DNA of 64,000 nt from Knufia peltigerae (Eukaryota > Ascomycota > Eurotiomycetes > Chaetothyriales > Trichomeriaceae): NCBI GenBank assembly GCA_030247855.1, contig JAPDRN010000024.1:1-64000 (forward strand), written 5' to 3'. The notes below the pieces were generated by a model that worked only from the letters and a program-made list of their open reading frames with translations, ran no database searches and was not told the origin of the DNA. Both the position numbers and the translations under genes were made by a program. Shown in pieces: positions 30,720-40,674 of the stretch; position 1 is the stretch's first letter, and each line of letters opens with the position of its first letter.

Positions 30720-31835
30720 ATGATGTCTACTTCCTGTATCGTGTCGATAGTGATCTACTTCTTCCTCAATCTCCTGGTCACGATCACTAGCAAGCAACTT
30801 GTGACGTCCACCTCGCGCCCATACTTGCTGACTGCGTCCCATGCCTTTACGACGTTCATCGCTACAACCGCGTTATCAAGTCTGCGTTCACTGGTGTCAT
30901 CTACTCCCACGGCCGACCCACTGAACTCACCACCACCTCCTCCTCATGATGACGAGTCACGGCTGTCAATCCGTACACATGCCATCCTCCTGGCATTTTC
31001 GCTATTGTACACTGTCAATATTGGCATCTCAAACCTGACACTCGGTCTGGTTAGTCTGGCTACGCATCAAACCATTCGAGCATCGGCGCCGGCCATCACT
31101 GTGCTCTTGACCATCATCGTCCTCAAAAGGCCACTGTCTTCCTATCCCGCCGCGATTTACTTGTCACTCATACCGACCATCTTTGGTGTCGCTCTGGCTA
31201 CGATACCATCGGCCCCTACGTCTGCGTCTGCCACCTATCCTGATGATGACGACAAGGGGGTGAACACGGGCTTTGGTATCGCATTGACGTTCGTCAGTGC
31301 CGTCCTAGCTGTGGTCAAGACCATGATCACGCACCAGCTTCAGCAGCAGCCTTCGTCGTTGTCATCGTTCTCCTCTCCTCGCATCAACCTAGGCCTGGGC
31401 CTCCCGGCGATAGAACTGGTCAAGTACCTATCGCCGTACGCCGTGGTACAAGCACTGTGCCTTGCATACTGGAACGGAGAACTTGAACAGCACTTTGTTA
31501 GTCAGTCGTCTCTGGCGGGTCGAGTCGAGGAGGCCGAAGCAGGTGGAGGCGCCCAACGGATTGTGATACTGGCGATGGTGAGTATGCTCTCCGCGTCGGC
31601 GTTAAATGTAGCATCTTTCGAAGCGAATCGTCGTTGTGGGGCATTGAGTATGGGTGTCGCTGGGAACATGAAACAGGTGGCCATTCTGTTGGTGGCGAGC
31701 TTGAGGCGGCGCGACGGTCGCCATCACCAGGTAGTTCCGGAATGGAGGGTCGTGTTGGGTACGTTGATGACCACCGCCGGGGGCATGTGGTACGCTTGGG
31801 CTACTAGGATTATGAAGGATCGCACGTACAGCTAG
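30720..31835 (+). CDS. TPT/nucleotide-sugar-transporter family membrane protein
   Basis: Single-exon, 371 residues, ATG 30720. About ten hydrophobic segments. Typical triose-phosphate-translocator family features are IVIYFFLNLLVTITSKQLV at the N-terminus, then ISNLTLGLVSLATHQTIRASAPAITVLLTI (the motif that lines the transport path), FGVALATIP and a C-terminal ANRRCGALSMGVAGNMKQVA, which is the family's conserved K-x-x loop region. Such proteins exchange sugar phosphates or nucleotide sugars across Golgi or ER membranes. A Pro-rich loop between TM2 and TM3 and an unconserved loop near residue 165 are specific. The substrate cannot be assigned. Confidence 0.85.
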   Translation: MMSTSCIVSIVIYFFLNLLVTITSKQLVTSTSRPYLLTASHAFTTFIATTALSSLRSLVSSTPTADPLNSPPPPPHDDESRLSIRTHAILLAFSLLYTVNIGISNLTLGLVSLATHQTIRASAPAITVLLTIIVLKRPLSSYPAAIYLSLIPTIFGVALATIPSAPTSASATYPDDDDKGVNTGFGIALTFVSAVLAVVKTMITHQLQQQPSSLSSFSSPRINLGLGLPAIELVKYLSPYAVVQALCLAYWNGELEQHFVSQSSLAGRVEEAEAGGGAQRIVILAMVSMLSASALNVASFEANRRCGALSMGVAGNMKQVAILLVASLRRRDGRHHQVVPEWRVVLGTLMTTAGGMWYAWATRIMKDRTYS

Positions 31836-32245
31836 ACTCGTCAAAGTCAGTCTAAGGAGAGGGTCCGTCTTTACGCACGCTCACACAGAGTCAAAGAAAA
31901 GGCCGTCATGGCTGCTCAGATTGCAAATTGTCTTTTGGCAAGAAGGTCGACATCGGGTATGTCATACATGCTCTCACAGCCCTTGTAGTAATGTCCGAGC
32001 CAGAAGAGTTCGGGTTTGCATCTGAAGAAGACTGAGCGCTGGCAGTACCATGTGCCATGCCCTTGTGTATTCCATCATCTTCAACATATCACCTGTGACT
32101 GTAACAGATAATGTACATGGAATCACCTCGCGATAGAAACCACCCTTTCTCCTGTTACGACAACGCACCAGGCTCCATTTATGTGTGATTGTACAATGAT
32201 TTTTAGGGTATAATTCGATCCAGGCTCTCCAGTCCATCCCCCCCT
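31836..32245. other. Intergenic between convergent genes
   Basis: 410 nt. No gene or repeat seen. Confidence 0.45.
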
Positions 32246-33247
32246 TCAGGACCCCAAAGCCTTGACGGCAGCCTCATAGACCTTTTTCGCCTCGTCCTGA
32301 CCCTTTTTCACCACGTCCTCCATTTGCTTGTGGGCCTTGCGCAACTCGTCGACGATGACCAATTTCCCGAGCTCCATCTTGCGGAATTTCTTCTGTTGGT
32401 CGCCGCGCACGTTCCGGATGGCCTGGCTGGACTTGTCGTAGACCTTTTTCGCCTCCTCCTTGGCCTGTTGCCTCGTCTCGGCCGTCACGGGCGGTACGGG
32501 CACATTGATCAACAACGGGTTACTGTCGTCGTGTTGGGGGGCCAGACTGTGTTGGGACGCTTGAACCGCCGAGGAGATGGGTTTGACGTGCTACCCACGG
32601 TGTCAGATCTGTACGCTTAAACGGAAAATCCCCGAGGGGAAACTCACGGATTCTTCGGAACAATAAACTTGAAGCATCCTGCCGCCCTTTTGGACCACAC
32701 TGGCGATGTCGCCCAAATTTGTCCGCTCGTGGTGAGCCCGGGTCCCGTGGGCGGCGGCCCCCTTGACGTTCAACTCGACGGGCAGGGACTCGATCATGTC
32801 GGGAGTGACGCGGCCGGCGTCTCGCGTCCGGACGAGAGCATCCTTGAGCCGGGCGACGGCGTTGGCGATGCCCGCGTTCAAGTCCGTGAAGTCGTACGGG
32901 TCGACCTCGCCGTCTCGGTTCTTGGTCGCCGCGTTGTCGGGCACGTGGGTGTTGACTTTTGGTGGTGACACTTCCGGAGACTTGCGTGACGACTTGGACG
33001 ATGACGACGACTTTTTGAGGAGGGCAGAGGACGTGGCGAATGCCCGGCGGCTGCTGCTGCTGCTGCTGCTACTGACACTCCGCCAGTGTGGTTGTTGTTC
33101 CGTCCCCCTGAGGTTGAAGAACCGACGACTATGGCATTGCGGGCACAGCGGTGCCGGTGCTGGCGCTCGGGCTGTGAAAGGACGGCGGGAAAGAGAAACA
33201 AAGTCATTCAAGACTCGCACCGCAGCGTCCTGTGTTCGTCTAGACAT
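32246..33247 (-). CDS. rrf1: Mitochondrial ribosome recycling factor
   Basis: Two exons, 33247-32648 and 32590-32246, intron of 57 nt (GTGAGT...GGGTAG); 314 residues. A Ser/Arg-rich N-terminus without acids fits a mitochondrial presequence and includes a poly-Ser run from a CTG/AGC microsatellite (33051-33070). The RRF fold begins near residue 120: ALVRTRDAGRVTPDMIESLPV, ERTNLGDIASVVQKGGRMLQVYC and, after the joint, INVPVPPVTAETRQQAKEEAKK with the C-terminal helix KVYDKSSQAIRNVRGDQQKKF. RRF splits the post-termination ribosome with elongation factor G2. The length exceeds bacterial RRF mainly by the N-terminal region. Confidence 0.92.
33051..33070. repeat. CTG/AGC trinucleotide run inside rrf1
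   Basis: About seven repeats, read on the minus strand as consecutive Ser codons in the disordered presequence region. Confidence 0.7.
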
Positions 33248-33858
33248 TTTTGTTGACCGCTCCAGGTCTAGCAGAAACCCGAGTAGAATGTATGAGTGAC
33301 GGCCTATCCTCCTGCGAAGTTGCTGTAGTTGGAGCTGCCCAAAAATTCGTTACCCCAAGTTTTGTATAGCGTCGACTCTATGGAGCTGAAATAGTCCGTT
33401 TCTCGGCCTTGTCACACCAGCCTCGTCCACATAGCACCGCTTGCCTCGACTGCAAGCAGAAGATCTACGACGTTACAGATATTTATAACCTTTATCGAAA
33501 GACTGAAGCTCTGAACTACCACTTTTCAAGGCACTCTGACTAAAACGTTGGAAAAGAAACAGGACTTTGTCAGGACGAGTTCATATTCGGTGATGTTATC
33601 CTGCCAGAACGATCCGAGCTTAGACGCATATGCTCGTAAAGAACCTTACAATATTGTGCTTCTGCATGGACAGATTGCACCAGCTTCTCACTCTCTTCGC
33701 TAGTCAATCAAGCAGGCGACTCTTGATTATGCATTCAATTCGCCATGTTCATTATCATGTGGCATCCATAACAGTCATGTTCCACCAAGAAATTAGGCGA
33801 AGCCACGCAGGCCTGGCATTGCCGTTCCCCTGAATTTGTCGAATCTGCGACAATGGGC
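33248..33858. other. Intergenic, rrf1 promoter
   Basis: 611 nt between rrf1 and the 3' end of rad23. No gene is supported. The open frame that runs into this region is intron and 3' flank of rad23. Confidence 0.45.
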
Positions 33859-35291
33859 TTACTGCGGGTCATCGTCTTCAGGCTGCTCGAATAGGAAGTT
33901 GGCTGCCAATTCTTCGTTCTTATCGCAAGCAAAGTACGCCTGGATGACTTGATCTCTGGTGAATCCAAGTCTACATAGTCGCTCGATGGCATCGCGCTCT
34001 TCGGGAGTAACACTGATGGCGGTGCCACCCGGGGGAAGTGGACCATCATCGCCTTCTTGGCCCTGAATTTGTGTTTAGTATCAGAACGAATGGAGAATGA
34101 AATACAACGAACCTCTGCAAGCAATTGGAGAAACTGATCAGGGTTGAGACCGATCATCTGTGCAAGCTGTGGGTTGCCTTCAGCCACTTGTTGTAGGATG
34201 GGCTCGAGCATTGATGGTTGTTGCTGAACTATTTGACGCAGTTGTTGAAAATGAGGACTATTTCGCAGATAGGTCAAATCCATGTTTGTAATGCCACCGG
34301 CTCCAGCTGCTGTAGCTCCAGCACCGCCTCTTGTTGCAGCCGCACCAGTACCGGCACCACCGCTACCACGGCCCCCTTGATTTGCTTGAGCAGCGGCTTC
34401 AAACAAGTTGATGGGTTCGTCACCACCAGTCTGGGCTGGCTGTGCTGGCTGGGCGGCCGCAGGTGGAGGGGACGTGGCAGATGTGGGTGGCTCCGGGTTG
34501 GCGCCAGTGTCGGGAAGACCATTCAAGAGGTATTCGATTGCTCGGTCCGGGTTGAAGAACGCAGCTCGTAGCGCGACCTCAATTTGTGATCTTTCGAAAC
34601 CCATGGCTTCCATCTCCTGGATAGCACCATCGTTCCGACTGCCCATCAAGAAGGCTGAAGGATCATTGAAACCTCCTCCGCCCGCTGCAGCGTTAGTTGT
34701 AGCTTGGCCTGGAGTGGGTGTGGAAGGCTGGTTGGCTGCAGCAGCGGGTTGGCTCGCAGGTGCAGCAGGAGCAGGAGGTGCGGCTGGCGTGGACGAGGAT
34801 GTTGAGGCAGCTGGCGTCGAAGGAGGGGCTGGTTTAGCAGCTGGCGCGGCCTTGGGCTAAGAAAGGTCAGGAAAGACAACGGAGGTCATGGAGTACCGTC
34901 ATGAACTGACCTTGCTGACCATGCACACAATGAAACCCTTCTCTTCAATCTTGTATGACTCGACTGTGTTTGCGTCGGCCAAAACTTTGCCTGCGCAAGT
35001 GTGAATAGATCGTAGTTGACCACGTTGATCTGTCTTACCAGAGTAGATGAGCTTCTGACTTGACGCATCCCATCCTTTCTCCGCTGCGACCTTTTCCTTC
35101 ACTTCAGCGATCTAAAGACCAACAGTCAATTGAGGAATCAAAGCGGTGAGAATATGTTTGCTATACCGTGTCTGTGGGCTCAGCATCGATCGTGAATTTC
35201 TGCTGTTTCAGATCCTATTCATCTTTATCAGTCCATGATCAAAGAATCTTTCCGAATGGTGAGATCAACTAACCCTGAATGAGAGCTTCAT
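33859..35291 (-). CDS. rad23: Rad23-type UBL-UBA ubiquitin receptor
   Basis: Six exons: 35291-35274 (18 nt), 35214-35167, 35111-35039, 34990-34911, 34856-34113, 34062-33859; 388 residues. Domain order is complete: N-terminal ubiquitin-like domain (MKLSFRDLKQQKFTIDAEPT ... QKLIYSGKVLADANTV ... FIVCMVSK), Ala/Pro-rich linker, UBA1 (IQEMEAMGFERSQIEVALRA), XPC-binding region (NMDLTYLRNSPHFQQLRQIV, MIGLNPDQFLQLL) and C-terminal UBA2 (RDAIERLCRLGFTRDQVIQA). Rad23 shuttles ubiquitinated proteins to the proteasome and stabilises Rad4/XPC in nucleotide excision repair. The third intron (35038-34991, 48 nt) is a multiple of three without stops, so retention would insert 16 residues into the UBL. Confidence 0.95.
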
Positions 35292-35850
35292 CGTGCCCCG
35301 CGACCCAAGAGGATTTGACAGAGACTATGATTACACAAGATGCGCCGAGCAAACAAAGTGGATGGACTGATCGATCTAGTCTTCGCGCACAAGCAGTGTG
35401 TTTGTGATTCTGAACCGCGACGGGGATTGAAAGGTAAGGTGGAGTGAGAGATCGAGGAGGCAATGCGGCGAAATGTGTTGCAGTGAATGGTGATGCTCTT
35501 TTGAGAATGACGCCGCCGCCTGCCTGCGTCTGCACCTACGCCTACACTAGCCCCCATTGGGCCTGGAGCATCGCAGCCAGCCTTGCAAAGACTTTCACGT
35601 GCACCAACACAAGGCTGAATTTATCCAACAGCCAATATGCGCTGTAAAGAGCACAGTGGCTATAGCAATTTCTTTGGATGTCTGGCTCTCATTCAGTTTT
35701 CAATCTACCATGGATCTATGCCATAATTGAGAGTAGTTATCTAGGTTCTCGTCGCTTTCGTGAACTAGAGCTTAGATATTCATTCCCATACAGCGGATGC
35801 CGACCTTTGGCTCCACCATGCTGTGTTCCGACCAAGCTACGGAGTCCATC
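35292..35850. other. Intergenic, rad23 promoter
   Basis: 559 nt upstream of rad23 and downstream of med6. TACGGAGT-like bases near 35838 border the med6 stop. No gene supported. Confidence 0.45.
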
Positions 35851-36954
35851 CTACGGACTTGGCTCACCAGCTTTACTTTTGCGCCTCTTGATCTTTGCCG
35901 GACCATCAGGCATAGAAGTCGCCTTTTCTCCCGGCTTTGACCCCTTGACTAGTCCTGTACCCGGACTCTTTGCTCCAGGTAGCACCGATGCCGCTCGAGA
36001 TTGAATGGGCGTTCCTGTAGAAGGGCCTTGAGGCTGGCTTTTTGACTGACTAGCTGCCGCTTCTCTATGTCTCGAGAACCTGAAGTTTCCCGGCTCGCCA
36101 ACCAGAGAGACGTCGTCCGTATACTCTTTGCCGTGTTGAAGAGTCATACGCAACGCATCCCATAACGTCCGACCGTCGCTCTCGTTCTCTCCATGAGGCC
36201 GTATTCCATTAGAAGCAGGCTTTTCTCCAGTAGATGCCTGGTTTCCGGGTAGTGGCGTGGTTTCCTTACTTTGTTGAGAGGCTCCGTTCAGGGAATGGCT
36301 TGTGAATTTGTGAACAGGTTTATGATAGGTGTGCCCATGAGAGACGTCAAAGTAGGACATGGAAGCCGGCGCAGACAACACCTTTTCCAGCGCAGAAATC
36401 GTGTTCAACTATGATTTCACATTGTCAATCATCGCCGCTCAGTGGTTGAGGTCCAGAGCTTACCATTCGGTGATTGAAAATACTGGCCACAGGAGGGGCT
36501 TGGTAGATCACATCATTGACGATGTAGTAATATCCCAGGGTCGTGACACTGCTGTCTTCCTCGTTTTCTCGATTCTGCTTCCGAATTACCCATACATTGG
36601 ACTTTTCAGGACCATTAGGGCCATCTTGCATCACATTCTCTTCGAGAGGATCATGCTCAACAACATATTGGATGCCACGCTGATGTCGCAGGTTTGCTTC
36701 AAATTTGGCCCTTGTCCCGAGAATGTCATTTTGATTGGGAGTGCCGGCCCATTGAGTGAATAGAGATTGATTGCCCGAGACTTGATCAAAGAAGGGCGAT
36801 GTCGCAAAATAAAACAGCACTTGGTTCCATTAGCATTGTACATCACAGTCTGATTTCTCCTACCATTGTTGGAGTGTAGATAACCTCCATTCCAGGCAAT
36901 CCAATTAGGATCAAAGTGTGCCTTGTCAGTCAGATCATCCTTGGAATCGGCCAT
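35851..36954 (-). CDS. med6: Mediator complex subunit 6
   Basis: Three exons: 36954-36864, 36819-36464, 36408-35851; 334 residues. Joining restores the Med6 signature: the N-terminus DPNWIAWNGGYLHSNN runs into VLFYFATSPFFDQVSGN, then GIQYVVEHDP, NVWVIRKQNR and VTTLGYYYIVNDVIYQAPPV ending in SIFNHRM. Med6 is part of the Mediator head and contacts RNA polymerase II. The C-terminal 150 residues are disordered and Ser/Pro/Lys-rich (LPGAKSPGTGLVKG; KIKRRKSKAGEP), as in other fungi. Divergent from the pabA/B gene, with 511 nt between starts. Confidence 0.93.
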
Positions 36955-37465
36955 TGTGAGGGGCGGTGTTGCAGATACAAGACATGCTCATCTTGATCTG
37001 AAGCACCCAACGAAGATGGTCTGCCACTGGGGACCTGTAACAGATTCTGCAGGCTTCTCCTTTGTTTATGGCTCTCACAAACAGTCGTTGATGGCTGTGA
37101 CCTGGAAAGGCACAACGTCTATGCCGGAACCACTGAACCCAGCCTCGCTTTTCCTGCCTTGTAGGGATTGCCGCTAGCACAGAACCGCTTGGCAAACACG
37201 GCCTCGCCCGGACACAATCCTCGTCCTCTGAAAAGTTCCCAATCCTCGAGTCGTATCGAAACAATCTGTTTATGTTTGTCACAGGCTTGAAATCAGTCCA
37301 CGGGTAGGTGCCTTCCTTTTCCATCGTGTTTGGCGTGGTGACAGTCGTCGCTTTCATATTCCTTTGCGGCGTTGTTTGCGAGCCTCTTTCACTTCAATTT
37401 TCTCCTCTGAGATGGATTTTTTCTGAGACTGTGTATGTTCACACTCTGTCTTTCCTTTTCTCAAA
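36955..37465. promoter_or_regulatory. Divergent promoter, med6 and PABA synthase
   Basis: 511 nt. Short open frames on both strands are not protein-like. Pyrimidine-rich leader (CTTTCCTTTTCTC) precedes ATG 37466. Confidence 0.5.
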
Positions 37466-40138
37466 ATGGCACAGCAAAAGACCATACTCTTCATTGATGC
37501 TTACGACTCGTTTGCCGAGAACATTGCTGCATTGCTTCGCCAGCAGCTTTGTGTGCAGGTCACATTGATCAGAATAGACTGTGACATTCCCACGCAATAT
37601 GAGCAAGGATATCAAGAGTATTTCGCCAGTTTCGATGGCATAGTTCTCGGTCCAGGCCCTGGTAATCCTTCCAATGAGTTGGATGTTGGATTGTTCAATT
37701 GTGTCTGGGAGTATGCACCAATGCTCAACATACCGGTGCTTGGAATCTGTCTGGGCTTTCAGAGTCTTTGTGCACAGTACGGCCTGCCGATTGTTCGAAT
37801 GGGTCTTCCCTGCCATGGACATGCTAAAGATGTGCTTCACACCGGCACTGATATCTTTGCCAATTCAAAGCATGTCGTTGCAACTAACTACAACAGTCTT
37901 GGCGTTAGAGTCAAGGACTTCAAGCTCGACACGACTAGAAGTCGACGAACTTCGACTGGATCTCTCGAAAGCTTTGTTTCTCTTCAAAGCCTGCAGTCCG
38001 CTGATTCAATTTTCTGTACCCCAACCGGCAGCAAGGCGCATGTGCGACCAGCAGACAGTTTAGACCTGCTGGCATGGGACAAGGACGAATGGGTCATGGC
38101 AGTCAAGCACAAAGATCATCATTTCCACGGTGTTCAATTTCATCCAGAATCGTGCAAATCAAATTCTGCTTGCGTGGAAGTGCTCAAAGAGTGGTGGGCT
38201 TCTGCAGTCGAGCACAACGGCACGCACGGAAGACCCACTTCAACACCTCGTCAGGTCGAAACATCGAACACGCCAGACAACGTCTGCTCAGATCATTCTG
38301 AATCAGAGATAGGGTCTGATGATTCTGAATGGATCCCTTCAACCGGAGCTCCACGCACCTTTGGTGCCATCGACGACGATTTGAAGGACATTAGTGGCTC
38401 CGCTCAGCGCCTCCTCGACCTCCTTCGTGGGCTTGTAAGCAGAAACAACGGTACTATAGTATCTGCAAACGTACGCTTCGACCCGGAACGTCAAGATCTT
38501 GCCGACATATGGAGACATCGAAGCCCAGAAACCCCCCTGGTGATGCTGGAGTCCACAAAGAGAGGACGATACAGCATCTATTCATGCAATGATTCGTCAA
38601 ACTTTCGAATTGAGTATATCAATGGCGAATGCTCTGTGTATGAGGGTCTCGAAACTATGGCAAGCGAGTCCGTTGCAATTGACCGAGCCGAGATGGTCAG
38701 ACTCTTGGAAATCTTTATGTGCAGCCAGCATATCAACGATGATGGTTCTACTCTTCCATTCAGAGGTGGGCTTGTGGGCTTTCTATCCTATGAGTTCGGA
38801 ATTGACTCCCTTGATCTGGACGCTCGATATACCGAAGGCGAGCGACGCATACCAGACCTCAGCCTCTTGTGGGTAGACCGCAGCATTGTCGTCGACAATG
38901 AAACTAAGCGTGCATACATTCAGTCTATCCGAGGACGTTCAACTCGGAGAGGCTTTAATGATGCTGATTGGGTTGCCGAGATGAGCGATAATCTCGAAAC
39001 AACCGAGCCAACCACCATACCGATCACTACAAGACCTAGCGACATCGTGGAATTGCATGGGGTGCTATCATCATCCACATTCTCGATGCCTGATCATGAC
39101 CAGTACATCGCGCAAATCCGTGATTGCCAGGCCGAACTTCTTGCCGGCAATTCTTACGAACTCTGTCTCACGACCGAAGCGACGGTGATCTCTCCCAAGG
39201 CCCAGCCTGATGTGATACCAGACTATTCCTTCCTCTTGTATCAAAACATTCAGCGCCACAACCCTGTCCCGTTCGCAGCTTACATCCGTCTCAACAAGAC
39301 TACAATCCTTTCCTCTTCTCCCGAACAGTTCCTCTCCTGGTCTCGAGCTGGGACCATTGACATGGTCCCGATGAAAGGTACTGTCAAGAGAACTCCCGAC
39401 ATGACACTTGAGAAAGCCACTGAGATTCTCTCCTCTGCCAAAGAGTCTGCCGAAAACCTCATGATCGCCGATCTTATTCGTCATGATTTGTACAATGTGG
39501 TCGGCAGGGATGCTTTAGTTGAAGTGGTACGCTTGTGTGATGTAGTCACAACAGAGACGGTGTTCAGCCTGGTCTCTCACATCCGCGCATATGTCCCCCT
39601 ACCCTCTGAGATTCCACGAAGCTCTTCAGAGTCTATCAAGGAGATGATCAAATACGGTATTCGCGCGTTGACCACCGCACTTCCCCCGGGAAGTATGACG
39701 GGTGCACCCAAGAAGCGTTCTTGCGAGATTCTTCATCACCTTGAACAGCGACGTCGAGGTGTCTATTCCGGAGCGATAGGCTACATGGACGTCACTGGGA
39801 ACGGTGCTTGGTCTGTGTGTATTCGCACGGCATTCTCTCACGCGGACGAGGATATTCCAGCACCGGACGAAGGAAGATCAGCAATGCAGAAATGGCACAT
39901 CGGCGCTGGCGGTGCTATCACCGTGCTCAGCGACGAGGAACAAGAATGGGAAGAGATGATGACCAAGCTGGAAAGCGTCCAGAAGGGCTTCAAGAGACAT
40001 GGTAATCTGGTCATTCTCCAGCAACTGATCGATCAATATCGGAATGCTTTGGCGCGGGGAGGTGGTTTCATCGACCGAGACTATGCAGAGGAGACTGTTG
40101 AGAGTCTTGAGAGAGCACTGGCAGAGTGCACACTTTGA
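37466..40138 (+). CDS. Bifunctional 4-amino-4-deoxychorismate (PABA) synthase
   Basis: Single-exon, 890 residues. The N-terminal glutamine amidotransferase carries ILFIDAYDSFAENIA, GIVLGPGPGNP, nucleophile Cys95 in GICLGFQ and the His226/Glu228 pair in HGVQFHPES. The C-terminal chorismate-binding domain (from about 390) has GLVGFLSYEFG, NSYELCLTTEA, SSSPEQFLSW, PMKGTVKRTP, MIADLIRHDLYNVVG and the ending PPGSMTGAPKKRSCEILHHLE ... YSGAIGYMDVTGNGAWSVCIRT. The fused form makes aminodeoxychorismate for p-aminobenzoate and folate; this corresponds to fungal PABA synthase. Separate from anthranilate synthase because GATase and synthase are fused in this order and KGTVKRTP is the PabB-like version. 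Cytosolic. Confidence 0.95.
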   Translation: MAQQKTILFIDAYDSFAENIAALLRQQLCVQVTLIRIDCDIPTQYEQGYQEYFASFDGIVLGPGPGNPSNELDVGLFNCVWEYAPMLNIPVLGICLGFQSLCAQYGLPIVRMGLPCHGHAKDVLHTGTDIFANSKHVVATNYNSLGVRVKDFKLDTTRSRRTSTGSLESFVSLQSLQSADSIFCTPTGSKAHVRPADSLDLLAWDKDEWVMAVKHKDHHFHGVQFHPESCKSNSACVEVLKEWWASAVEHNGTHGRPTSTPRQVETSNTPDNVCSDHSESEIGSDDSEWIPSTGAPRTFGAIDDDLKDISGSAQRLLDLLRGLVSRNNGTIVSANVRFDPERQDLADIWRHRSPETPLVMLESTKRGRYSIYSCNDSSNFRIEYINGECSVYEGLETMASESVAIDRAEMVRLLEIFMCSQHINDDGSTLPFRGGLVGFLSYEFGIDSLDLDARYTEGERRIPDLSLLWVDRSIVVDNETKRAYIQSIRGRSTRRGFNDADWVAEMSDNLETTEPTTIPITTRPSDIVELHGVLSSSTFSMPDHDQYIAQIRDCQAELLAGNSYELCLTTEATVISPKAQPDVIPDYSFLLYQNIQRHNPVPFAAYIRLNKTTILSSSPEQFLSWSRAGTIDMVPMKGTVKRTPDMTLEKATEILSSAKESAENLMIADLIRHDLYNVVGRDALVEVVRLCDVVTTETVFSLVSHIRAYVPLPSEIPRSSSESIKEMIKYGIRALTTALPPGSMTGAPKKRSCEILHHLEQRRRGVYSGAIGYMDVTGNGAWSVCIRTAFSHADEDIPAPDEGRSAMQKWHIGAGGAITVLSDEEQEWEEMMTKLESVQKGFKRHGNLVILQQLIDQYRNALARGGGFIDRDYAEETVESLERALAECTL

Positions 40139-40674
40139 CGTACTTTGTTCGTCTGACCTGCGTTGCGGTTACGTGAGGTTGTTTTGTATGTGCACACATG
40201 TCCGCTGAGCCAGCCGAACAGAAGAAGGCTTTGAGGGCGACCATCGACTTTGCAAGGCATAACACCGAAGCAACCAATCAATGCATGCTCGGAACTGACA
40301 AGTACCTCGGGAATTGTATCTTGTATTCAACACCTGGGCTAACTGAGATGTCTACGTTCTTTACGAGTGGTGGAACGGAAAGAAAGGGCTGAGTCGTGAT
40401 TTGTTGTATGCTGACAAGTACGAATTTACGCCAGAAACAACGCGGAGGGAAAACACTACACCGACTTTCAAAACATGTATGACTACGACGACATATTTGC
40501 TTTTGCCGACTTCAACGCGGCTCGATACCCCATAGAGTTTCCTTAATATTCTCAAAATTCGAATTCAAAGTCTACATTGACTGACAAAGGTTTACTCTAG
40601 AGTGAGGTGCTAGTAAGTCTCGTCTGTCAATGGTGTTTCGCCTCTCGCCACGTAGTTGAATTCTTGTAAATCTT
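40139..40674. other. Intergenic between convergent genes
   Basis: 536 nt of 3' flanks. No feature recognised. Confidence 0.45.
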
